A DNA stretch of 13,461 nt, from the NCBI GenBank assembly GCA_047619205.1, contig JBLHJR010000076.1, forward strand, positions 1 through 13,461, read 5' to 3'. Origin of the DNA: Endobugula sp047619205. GTDB taxonomy: Bacteria > Pseudomonadota > Gammaproteobacteria > Pseudomonadales > Cellvibrionaceae. Made by a program: the position numbers and the translations under genes. The notes beneath the pieces are model-generated. The model saw only the letters and a program-made list of their open reading frames with translations. It did no database searches and was not told the origin of the DNA. Positions within the stretch are counted from its first letter, which is position 1. The number at the start of each line of letters is the position of its first letter. Positions 1 through 7,017 of the stretch are shown here, one piece after another.

Positions 1-69
1 CCATGGGCTATTTATTCCAAGCAACAATCCGTAATGATCTTCGATTTCCACAACACTAATCCCCGCTAG
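1..69 (+). CDS. Possible 3' end of an upstream gene (partial)
   Basis: Frame 1 is open from the window edge to a TAG at 67-69 and ends in the residues FDFHNTNPR. The stretch looks protein-like, and a terminator-like hairpin follows about 80 nt later, as expected after a gene end. With only 22 residues I cannot assign a family. It could also be chance. Confidence 0.3.
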   Translation, partial: PWAIYSKQQSVMIFDFHNTNPR

Positions 70-149
70 TAATTTTTTGATATTGGCGGTATTTTACCTT
101 AAAATCACATAGATCTACGAAGAGCCTTTTTAATTAACTGTAAGGATAT

Positions 150-200
150 AAGCCCCGTTACCTACGTAAATATTATGTGGGTTTTCGGGGCTTTATCTAT
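150..200 (+). terminator. Terminator-like hairpin upstream of the transport operon
   Basis: An 8-bp outer stem pairs AAGCCCCG (150-157) with CGGGGCTT (186-193). A second 6-bp stem with one G-U pair is nested inside (160-165 with 177-182), and a T-rich stretch follows (192-202). This fits an intrinsic terminator for whatever gene ends to the left. Because it lies directly before the MFS promoter region, a leader or attenuator role cannot be excluded. The T-run is interrupted, so confidence is moderate. Confidence 0.45.
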
Positions 201-201
201 T

Positions 202-207
202 TATAAT
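202..207 (+). promoter_or_regulatory. Candidate -10 box for the transport operon
   Basis: A perfect TATAAT lies at 202-207, but no -35 match is found 16-18 bp upstream. That is typical of activator-dependent promoters and would suit control by the AraC regulator encoded downstream. It sits inside an ATAAT-N5-ATTAT dyad (203-217) that resembles a weak Fur site. This site is much poorer than the Fur box at 5459-5499. Confidence 0.3.
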
Positions 208-262
208 ACTTGATTATTATTTTTCTCTTCTGCATATTTTTTATTACTTATACGGCTAGCCG

Positions 263-1627
263 GTGGACAACTGTAATATGTTTGATTTTAAGCAATACTT
301 TACGCATAAGTATGCGCTACTAATTTCTTTATACAGTACTCAGTTTATGGGTATTGGATTTATTTATACGGCTGTTCCGGCCATTTTACGTAAAGAAAAT
401 GTACCGTTAGACCAAATATCTTATGTCTATGCAATAGGCTTATTCTGGACGGTTAAGTTTTTATGGGCGCCTTTAATAGATCGCTATAACATAGGAGGGT
501 TTGGACGTTATCGTGGCTGGATTATGCTACTTCAAAGTTTGATGGTGATAACGTTGCTGGTTGCCGCAGTGTTCGATATGCCGAAACAATATTCTATTTT
601 ATTAGGTATATTTGCGTTACTCGCTTTTTTTTCATCGACCCAAAATATTGCAGCTGACGCACTAACCTTTAGCTTGCTAGAAGAGAATGAACGCGGCATG
701 GGAGGCGCTATTCAAACCGCCGGAGCTATGTTGGGTAATGTAATAGGGGCAGGTTTAGTGTTGGTTTTTTACAACACTATTGGTTGGTCAGGAGCCTTAA
801 TGTTATTGTCTTTTATGACTAGTTTTTCTTTATTTCATGTTTATTTTACTCGAATAAAAGTGGTTGAACGATGTGAAAAATCTATAAAAAGCATTGAGTA
901 TGCACGGTTATGGACATTCTTTAGCTGTAGAGAAAACCGTAGTGGGTTGTTTGTAATCAGCATTTTTTATATGGGATTGAGCATAAGCTATGTATTAGTT
1001 ACCCCTATGTTAGTGGACATGGGTTGGTCACTTGAAAAAATCGGTTCGGTTTCTAGTATTTTTGGTTCGATTTTTTCTATTGTAGGTGCTTTGTTCGTAG
1101 GTTTAATCGTTAACTGTTTAGGAAAAAAGGCGGCGATGTTGGTAGCCGGAATCGCTACCTTGCTTGCTACTGTAGGCTTATTAGTTCCGCTGCACTTTTA
1201 CCCAAACGACTGGATTCTGTTCTTAGCAGTAATGCTAATATTTATTGGGTATGGAGGCAGTAGCACGGTAGTTTATATGGGGATGATGGACAATAGTCGG
1301 GAAGAGACGGCAGGTACTGATTTCACATTACAATTTTCATTGGTATTTACTTTTGGTTTTTCTGCTTCGGGAATATCCTTGTCGCTAGCAGAAGTGCATG
1401 GTTATAGCCCTGTGCTACTTGGGGGAGCCGGTGTTTCTATTATTTCACTCGCACTGATTTATTTTTATCAGGGTTTTTATGAAGCTACAGCGATTACCAA
1501 CGAACAGTTGGTCGAAAAAAAAGATCACCCACTTAATAAAAACACTTATGCTGAAGAGGCCGCAATTGCCTTTAATTCTGTAGGCGTAAAGGTGGCTAGT
1601 GATAAATTGTCGATAAAAACTCCATGA
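263..1627 (+). CDS. MFS siderophore permease, FptX/RhtX-like
   Basis: A 454-residue inner-membrane protein with about 12 hydrophobic segments and a soluble tail of roughly 45 residues. The segment around residues 145-170 (ENERGMGGAIQTAGAMLGN) and the overall layout resemble the RhtX/FptX/AmpG-like branch of the major facilitator superfamily. Known members import ferric rhizobactin or ferric pyochelin, and the AmpG relatives import muropeptides. The neighbouring YbtPQ-like ABC genes and AraC regulator favour a siderophore, but the actual ligand is inferred. The start is undecided. GTG at 263 gives the longest frame but has no ribosome-binding site. ATG at 278 follows GGTGG by 11 nt and may be the true start. 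The stop overlaps the next start (ATGA), so translation is probably coupled. Confidence 0.82.
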   Translation: MDNCNMFDFKQYFTHKYALLISLYSTQFMGIGFIYTAVPAILRKENVPLDQISYVYAIGLFWTVKFLWAPLIDRYNIGGFGRYRGWIMLLQSLMVITLLVAAVFDMPKQYSILLGIFALLAFFSSTQNIAADALTFSLLEENERGMGGAIQTAGAMLGNVIGAGLVLVFYNTIGWSGALMLLSFMTSFSLFHVYFTRIKVVERCEKSIKSIEYARLWTFFSCRENRSGLFVISIFYMGLSISYVLVTPMLVDMGWSLEKIGSVSSIFGSIFSIVGALFVGLIVNCLGKKAAMLVAGIATLLATVGLLVPLHFYPNDWILFLAVMLIFIGYGGSSTVVYMGMMDNSREETAGTDFTLQFSLVFTFGFSASGISLSLAEVHGYSPVLLGGAGVSIISLALIYFYQGFYEATAITNEQLVEKKDHPLNKNTYAEEAAIAFNSVGVKVASDKLSIKTP

Positions 1628-3537
1628 GTAATCAGGCGAAGACCCATGCCCATATGGGTGCTGCTAGCAGTACCAAAAGAGGGCCTCCAACGCAATCAAG
1701 ACCCCCCAAAAAAGCCAGGGTGAGTATTTTGGGGACGCTCTGGCGGCTGATTAGTGTCCATCGAATGGCGATGATTAAATCTATCGCTTACGGCGTGTTT
1801 TCGGGTCTATTACAGTTAAGTCCAGCCATTTGTATCGCGTTAATTACTTATTACTTGCAGCAAGGTGAACACACGTTCGCTATATATTGTGCGATAGCGA
1901 TGATTATTGGTGCGCTAGGTAGCGCCGCTTTATTCGCATTATCCACGTTAACCTCTCATGCGATTGCTGCCGAAATGCAAGCAACGGTACGCACTACCAT
2001 TGCTGATAAATTATCTCGAGTTTCCCTCGGATATTTTCAGCGCAATAGCCGAGAATCTATCAAAAGATTAGTCGTTGACGATGTGAGTGATTTAGAAGAC
2101 GGTGTCGCCCACCTCATACCCGAACTCACTGCTGCGCTGGCGACGCCGGTATGTATTATTATGGTCATGTGTTTTTTGCATCCAGTGCTAGCATTCGCGG
2201 CTGTTTTACCGACCATGGCAGGGTTTGCTACCTTTGCGGTTATTATCCGCAATAGTGGTGAACTCAACGAGCGTTTCTATCGTTCTAAAACACATATTAC
2301 AGAAACGCTAGACGAGGTAATCGGCGCCATTCCTACGGTAAGAAGTTATAATCGAGGAAATAGCGCATTAACCCGTGTGCACCAATCATTCGGTGGTTTT
2401 AAGGCATTAATTGATGATTGGATTGAGGCTATGATGGTAAAAAATAGCGGGTTTTATTTATTAACCAGCTCCAATTTATTTATCGTGGCGCCAGTGGGTT
2501 TATTTTTTTATCAAGAGCAGTCTATTACTTTTCCTTTGTTACTGTTTTTTCTACTTGCCAGCCTTTCTTTCAACACAATGACTTCATCGTTATTTGGTCT
2601 TATGTCCAGAATGCGAGCTCAAGAAGGCGCTATCAATCGTTATTGCGCGCTCATGGGCGAGGATGAATTAGCCGAGCCCAATACGTGTGTAGATCTCCAG
2701 GTTAATGGCTTTGATATCGTTTTTAATAATATCGATTTTACCTATGCTACGCCCCCCCAAATGTCGTGCAGCTTATCGGTCGATGACTATGTGGACAACA
2801 ATATAGACAGCAATATAGATAGCAATCCACAGCAGACATTAATAAAAGGTTTGAATTTATCAATACCCGGGAAAAGCTTCACCGCTATTGTGGGTCCTAG
2901 CGGGTCGGGCAAATCGACATTAGCCTATTTGCTCGCACGCTTTTGGGATGTGCAGTCGGGCTCCATCACTATTGGGGGAATTGATATTCGAGAACTGTCG
3001 GTTGGTAAGCTATGTTCGCTGACGACATTTGTTCTTCAAGAGGTGTTTATTTTTACACGCTCTATTCGCGATAATATTTGTTTGGGCAAGCCCAATGCAA
3101 GCCAAGAAGAAATAATAGTGGCTGCCAAAGCCGCGTATGCCCATGAGTTTATTGTGGCGCTGCCCAAAGGCTATGACACTATTCTACACAATGGTGGAGG
3201 GTTATCACTGGGACAAAAGCAGCGCATTTCTATTGCAAGAGCCCTAATGAAAGATGCGCCTATTCTGGTGTTAGATGAAGCGATGGCGTACGCAGATCCT
3301 CAAAGCGAGGCGGAAGTTCAAAAGGCGTTGAATTACTTAATGAAAAAACGCACGGTTATTGTCATAGCACATAGGTTGTCAACTATTACCGGAGCCAACC
3401 CAATAGTCTACATTGAAAACGGGACAATAGTAGAGCAGGGCACCCATGAAGAGCTGTTGATGCTTAACTCTCGTTATGCCTCTCAGTGGCGTGATCATAT
3501 TAAAGCAAAAGAGTTTACGCTAAGCAGTCAACAATAA
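1624..3537 (+). CDS. Half-size ABC transporter, membrane plus ATPase domain (YbtP/IrtA-like)
   Basis: A 637-residue type IV (exporter-fold) half transporter. A basic, proline-rich N-terminal tail (1-35) is followed by the membrane domain (about 40-340) and the nucleotide-binding domain (about 360-625). Visible motifs are Walker A GPSGSGKST (424-432), a Q-loop glutamine in FVLQEVF, signature LSLGQ (527-531), Walker B with D551-E552, and switch histidine H583. Relatives YbtP/YbtQ and IrtA/IrtB have exporter architecture but bring iron-siderophores inward. The signature lacks the first glycine of LSGGQ, so the composite ATP site formed with the partner's Walker A should be degenerate. A D/N-rich insert at about 374-402 separates the A-loop from Walker A. 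It probably forms a heterodimer with the next gene product. Confidence 0.88.
   Translation: MSNQAKTHAHMGAASSTKRGPPTQSRPPKKARVSILGTLWRLISVHRMAMIKSIAYGVFSGLLQLSPAICIALITYYLQQGEHTFAIYCAIAMIIGALGSAALFALSTLTSHAIAAEMQATVRTTIADKLSRVSLGYFQRNSRESIKRLVVDDVSDLEDGVAHLIPELTAALATPVCIIMVMCFLHPVLAFAAVLPTMAGFATFAVIIRNSGELNERFYRSKTHITETLDEVIGAIPTVRSYNRGNSALTRVHQSFGGFKALIDDWIEAMMVKNSGFYLLTSSNLFIVAPVGLFFYQEQSITFPLLLFFLLASLSFNTMTSSLFGLMSRMRAQEGAINRYCALMGEDELAEPNTCVDLQVNGFDIVFNNIDFTYATPPQMSCSLSVDDYVDNNIDSNIDSNPQQTLIKGLNLSIPGKSFTAIVGPSGSGKSTLAYLLARFWDVQSGSITIGGIDIRELSVGKLCSLTTFVLQEVFIFTRSIRDNICLGKPNASQEEIIVAAKAAYAHEFIVALPKGYDTILHNGGGLSLGQKQRISIARALMKDAPILVLDEAMAYADPQSEAEVQKALNYLMKKRTVIVIAHRLSTITGANPIVYIENGTIVEQGTHEELLMLNSRYASQWRDHIKAKEFTLSSQQ
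2794..2829 (+). repeat. Three 12-bp tandem repeats inside the first ABC gene
   Basis: The units GACAACAATATA, GACAGCAATATA and GATAGCAATCCA lie head to tail in frame, coding for DNNI-DSNI-DSNP (residues 391-402). They fall in a non-conserved insert between the A-loop and Walker A of the ATPase domain. In-frame 12-bp units can change copy number without breaking the gene. Confidence 0.75.
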
Positions 3538-3565
3538 CTGAGGTCATTATTGTGGAAGTGATGTT

Positions 3566-5329
3566 GTGGAAGCTATATCTGGAAACAATGTCGGAAATAA
3601 ACAGCGAGTTACATTACATATGATGAAAAAAACTTTTGTAACGGTGTTAGGCAAGGTTAATTATAGTCAATGGAAAAAGCTGTGGCTATTAAGAGGTGTA
3701 GACGGCGGGTTAACCGTAGCGCCACTCTTTGTTATGGCGATGGTATTACTTTACATACCCGCGGAAACTATGAATACAGCCAGTAAAATTACTGATAAAT
3801 TATGGCTGTTGTGTAGTATTTATATGGCCATAATAATACTGAGAAAAATCATTATTTGGCGCACCAACCTTCGCCTTAACCAAGTCGCGTTTAACTATGG
3901 TTTAGCGCAGCGTCAGCATACCCTAAAGCATTTACTCTCAATACCTGCGGAAAAGTTTTCTAGGCTACACCGAGGGTCTATTGCCAAGTCATTATCGGAT
4001 GATCTGGTCTGGCTAGAAACTTGGTATTCATTTACCGCACCTCTGCTTTTAGTAGATGCCGTATCGATTGCTATTTTATTGGCTGCAGCGAGTATCATTT
4101 ATTGGCCCTTAGCAAGCTTAACTAGTGTATTTCTGCTGATGTCAGTCTATACCCTGTGGCGGGTAGGGAAAATCACGAAAAAAAACCATCACCACCGATC
4201 TGCTCATGTGTCAAATGCGACGAGATTAATTTCGGAACATGTTAAAGGCATGGATTTATTACGTACATTTGGTCAGGCTGATGCACAAGAGGGACAGTTT
4301 TCGGCAACAGTAGAAAGCATAAAAAATGAATCTTATCGCTCGGTAAAGCAGACATTACCCGGCGCAGCGATATTTTTTGCTGCGGTTCAAATGTCACTCG
4401 CCAGCGCCATTATAATTATTTTACTCATGGCTCAGCAACAATCTATTTCGTGGGCTCCTGCTGCGTTTATACCGTCCTTGGCTGTTGCCGACAATATGTT
4501 TAACATGATGATATGCATGCTGCTGTTAGCAGCTCTCAATACCCCCATTCGCTCGTTATTCACCTATCTTAATTTATGGCAAATGGCTGTGTTAGCGGTA
4601 AAAAATTTAGCTGAAATAGAAGACATCAGCGTGCAAAAAAATGGACAAGTGCATACTTTGTCTGGACCACTCACCGTTCAATTTTCACATGTTAGCTATC
4701 GTTATGAAGGCGCCAACACCGATGCGCTTAGCGACGTCTCCTTTACCTTGCCTACTAACGCTATTACCGCAATAGTCGGCCCCAGTGGAGCGGGTAAGTC
4801 AACGATTTTACAATTGCTGATGCGGTTTTCAGATATCTCAAAGGGAGCCATTTCGATAGCGGGTATTGATATAAGAAACATAGACATCGCCATATTATTA
4901 AATCAATTCTCTGTTGTTTTTCAAGAAACCGTTCTGTTTAACGATACCATAAGCAACAATATTCGTATCGGTCGACCTGAAGCATCAATCGATAATATTA
5001 TTAATGCGGCTAAAAAAGCCTGTATTCATCAAACAATTATGCTGTTGCCAGATGGCTACGACACCATATTAGGCGTGTCAGGGACGTTGCTATCAGGAGG
5101 AGAAAAACAAAGGCTGGCCATTGCTCGGGCAATACTTAAAGACGCCCCCATCATTATACTTGATGAGGCAAGCAGTGCAGTAGATCCAGAAAACGAAAAT
5201 CTTGTCCAGCGTGCTATTGCTGCGTTGGCACACAATAAAACAGTCATTATGATTGCTCACCGATTAGGCACTATTATCGATGCGGATCAAATTATTGTCA
5301 TGGACTGCGGGCGCATTGCTGATATATGA
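3566..5329 (+). CDS. Second half-size ABC transporter (YbtQ/IrtB-like), C-terminus cut by in-frame TGA
   Basis: A 587-residue partner of the preceding transporter: membrane domain (about 30-345) and ATPase domain (about 365-587). Walker A is GPSGAGKST (405-413), the signature is a near-canonical LSGGE (509-513), Walker B ends in D533-E534, and the switch histidine is H565. All catalytic motifs are present. The GTG start has GGAAG at 3554-3558, 7 nt upstream; ATG codons at 3620 and 3623 are alternatives with weaker sites. The frame stops at TGA 5327-5329 within GRIADI. The next 30 codons still read as the ordinary end of such a protein (RHSALLSKSGIYSQLW) and stop at TAA 5420-5422. Full length would be 618 residues. 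This is a recent nonsense mutation, a sequencing error, or a genuine shortened protein. Because the ATPase motifs survive, activity is possible. Confidence 0.86.
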   Translation: MEAISGNNVGNKQRVTLHMMKKTFVTVLGKVNYSQWKKLWLLRGVDGGLTVAPLFVMAMVLLYIPAETMNTASKITDKLWLLCSIYMAIIILRKIIIWRTNLRLNQVAFNYGLAQRQHTLKHLLSIPAEKFSRLHRGSIAKSLSDDLVWLETWYSFTAPLLLVDAVSIAILLAAASIIYWPLASLTSVFLLMSVYTLWRVGKITKKNHHHRSAHVSNATRLISEHVKGMDLLRTFGQADAQEGQFSATVESIKNESYRSVKQTLPGAAIFFAAVQMSLASAIIIILLMAQQQSISWAPAAFIPSLAVADNMFNMMICMLLLAALNTPIRSLFTYLNLWQMAVLAVKNLAEIEDISVQKNGQVHTLSGPLTVQFSHVSYRYEGANTDALSDVSFTLPTNAITAIVGPSGAGKSTILQLLMRFSDISKGAISIAGIDIRNIDIAILLNQFSVVFQETVLFNDTISNNIRIGRPEASIDNIINAAKKACIHQTIMLLPDGYDTILGVSGTLLSGGEKQRLAIARAILKDAPIIILDEASSAVDPENENLVQRAIAALAHNKTVIMIAHRLGTIIDADQIIVMDCGRIADI

Positions 5330-5422
5330 AGGCATTCAGCGTTATTATCGAAGAGTGGTATTTATTCCCAGCTATGGAAGGCCTACTCGGTAACACACAA
5401 ATGGAGCATGAGGGCCACATAA
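5330..5422 (+). pseudogene. Detached C-terminal coding remnant of the second ABC transporter
   Basis: Thirty sense codons follow the in-frame TGA and end in TAA at 5420-5422. Aligned by eye with the partner gene, GRIADI-stop-RHSALL matches GTIVEQGTHEELL. The stop stands at the conserved glycine (GGA to TGA is one substitution). The following SGIYSQLW matches SRYASQW. There is no start codon with a ribosome-binding site, so this is not a separate gene. Confidence 0.8.
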
Positions 5423-5458
5423 GCTGACAAGTAATGTTCATGTAAAGAGAGATTTCTT

Positions 5459-5499
5459 TTGCTTTCGCTAATGATAATCATTATCATTAGCGAAAGCAA
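5459..5499. promoter_or_regulatory. 41-bp perfect palindrome containing a Fur box
   Basis: Two 20-nt arms mirror each other without mismatch around C5479. The core TGATAAT-C-ATTATCA (5472-5486) is a perfect 7-1-7 Fur motif. Positions 5467-5485 match the classical 19-bp consensus at 18 of 19 bases. The site lies 20 bp before the AraC start and contains GATAAT, which can serve as a -10 on either strand, so Fur-Fe(II) would block the promoter. The outer arms (TTGCTTTCGCT) extend symmetry beyond what Fur needs. No T-run follows, so it is not a standard terminator. Confidence 0.88.
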
Positions 5500-5510
5500 T
5501 TAATTTCTAG

Positions 5511-5514
5511 AGGT
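5511..5514 (+). promoter_or_regulatory. Ribosome-binding site fixing the AraC GTG start
   Basis: AGGT, within TAGAGGT, lies 5 nt before GTG 5520. The first ATG in frame (5565) has no comparable site, so the GTG start is preferred. Confidence 0.6.
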
Positions 5515-5519
5515 AATAA

Positions 5520-6461
5520 GTGGACGTATCCATTGGATTTGATCAGTCAGTCAACGAAGAATGCATGTCTTATCCATGCGGTAGTCAATATAAGATAGTC
5601 AGAACGACAATAGATGAAGATATTACTACTATTGCTATCGATGGTCATATAAACGAGAACTTATACATACGCCCACCGCAGGACGATCAATACATTTCAT
5701 TATGCTTTATGCTGTCCGGCAAAGTAACATCATTTAATCAAGATGGTTCTACTGCTTTGGTATGCTCGAAAGGGCAAGGCCTTATGGTTTTTCATCGTTC
5801 TTTCAGTGGCAGCACCATTATTCATAAAACAAATAAACTATCTGTATTTTCGATAATAATGCCTTATAATTTTTTACGCCGAGTGTTTAAAAATACATCC
5901 CGAAAAAAAGTTATTCAGCTATTGGAATGTCAGGAGCGGGAGCAATTTTGCCAAAAAGAAATTTTATTAACCCCTCAAGTGACGTCTATATTACATCAAA
6001 TGGGTCAAGCTAGACCAAAAGAAGAGCTAAAATATTTTTTTGCCGCTAGTAAAACCTATGAGCTCATCAACTGTTGCTTAGAACAACTCACGCAAAACTG
6101 TCATAAGGGGCTTGGTTTATCTATAAATGATATTTCCTGCTTAAAAAAAGCACGGACTATACTGGCTGAAAATATCGCGGAACCACCTTCAATCATCCAG
6201 CTATCACGCATGGTGGGCATCAATGATTGCAAGCTAAAACGCGGTTTTAAGCAGCTCTTCAACACCACACCTTTTGGTTATGTTCAAGACCTACGGATGA
6301 CGCAAGCAAGGCATTCATTACTTGATGGAATGTCTTCGGTGACTTCTGTTGCCAACCAAGTGGGTTACACCAACGTAGGCCATTTTTCGGCCGCTTTTCG
6401 CAAGTGTTACGGAACCACACCGGGTGACTTTAAGAAAATATCTCTCCCTATGATAGCCTAA
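5520..6461 (+). CDS. AraC-family activator, PchR/YbtA-like siderophore regulator
   Basis: A 313-residue transcription factor. Residues 1-200 form a divergent ligand-sensing domain. Residues about 205-308 hold the two helix-turn-helix motifs of the AraC/XylS family, visible in IIQLSRMVGINDCKLKRGFK and VANQVGYTNVGHFSAAFRK, followed by the usual GTTPGDFK ending. PchR and YbtA are relatives of this type that sense ferric pyochelin or yersiniabactin and activate uptake genes. Its place behind the FptX-like and YbtPQ-like genes supports the same role here. The inducer is unknown. The 41-bp Fur palindrome just upstream indicates iron repression. It starts with GTG, like the ABC gene before it. It converges on the MerR gene with a 37-nt gap holding no clear terminator. 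Confidence 0.87.
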   Translation: MDVSIGFDQSVNEECMSYPCGSQYKIVRTTIDEDITTIAIDGHINENLYIRPPQDDQYISLCFMLSGKVTSFNQDGSTALVCSKGQGLMVFHRSFSGSTIIHKTNKLSVFSIIMPYNFLRRVFKNTSRKKVIQLLECQEREQFCQKEILLTPQVTSILHQMGQARPKEELKYFFAASKTYELINCCLEQLTQNCHKGLGLSINDISCLKKARTILAENIAEPPSIIQLSRMVGINDCKLKRGFKQLFNTTPFGYVQDLRMTQARHSLLDGMSSVTSVANQVGYTNVGHFSAAFRKCYGTTPGDFKKISLPMIA

Positions 6462-6498
6462 TACTATTCGTCACTGGAGAGAATATTTGAAGGCTGTA

Positions 6499-6960
6499 TC
6501 ATGTTGCGTTCAAGTTAAGGTCAATTTTTTCATGTGTCTCAGTCACACATTTCTCGTGATTAGACAAACATTCCATTACTGTACAGGTACCAATAGTGCC
6601 CCCTTTACATAAAGTAATCATCCGCATTAATTCTTTTTCTAGTTCGGCGAGTTGTGCTAAGCGATGCTGAATAATGAGGAGGTGTCGTTGAGCAATTTCA
6701 TCCACTTCGGCACAATCATCGCTGGTATGTGTTTGCAACTGAATAAGCTCTCTAATAGCATCCATCGAAAAGCCTAACTCGCGTGCATGTCGAATAAAAT
6801 GTAAGCACTCAATGGCCTCATCAGTATACAAGCGTTGCCCGCTGCTTGACCTTTTTGGCTCGGCCATCAGCCCGATAGATTCATAGTAGCGAATAGTGGT
6901 CACCTTCACTTTTGTGCGTGTAGACAATGCACCAATAGTTTGCATTTTTTGAATGTTCAT
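6499..6960 (-). CDS. MerR-family regulator with a metal-sensor-like cysteine set
   Basis: The protein has an N-terminal MerR winged helix (IGALSTRTKVKVTTIRYYE), a long dimerisation helix and a cysteine-rich tail. From the start used here (154 residues) the tail cysteines are C83, C118, C126, C131 and C138. The first three are spaced much as the zinc ligands of ZntR, and the layout CKGGTIGTC...NHEKC is typical of metal- or thiol-responsive MerR proteins. The effector is not known. The start is uncertain. ATG 6960 and ATG 6945 both fit the family. A TTG at 6999, with AAGG 6 nt upstream, would add 13 residues. It follows the MFS exporter gene on the same strand, so the pair is likely one transcript regulated by this protein. 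Confidence 0.83.
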   Translation of the reverse strand: MNIQKMQTIGALSTRTKVKVTTIRYYESIGLMAEPKRSSSGQRLYTDEAIECLHFIRHARELGFSMDAIRELIQLQTHTSDDCAEVDEIAQRHLLIIQHRLAQLAELEKELMRMITLCKGGTIGTCTVMECLSNHEKCVTETHEKIDLNLNAT

Positions 6961-7017
6961 TAGAGACTCGAACGTTGTCAGATGAAAATAGAATGGCAAC
7001 AGCTGCCTTATGTATTA

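Noticed and set aside
2037..2267. 76-codon open frame on the - strand inside the first ABC gene
   Set aside because: It lies fully within a well-supported transporter gene, has no ribosome-binding context and shows no family pattern.
5459..5499. The palindrome as an intrinsic terminator for the ABC operon
   Set aside because: The hairpin is strong, but neither strand has a T-run directly after the stem, and the core is a Fur box.
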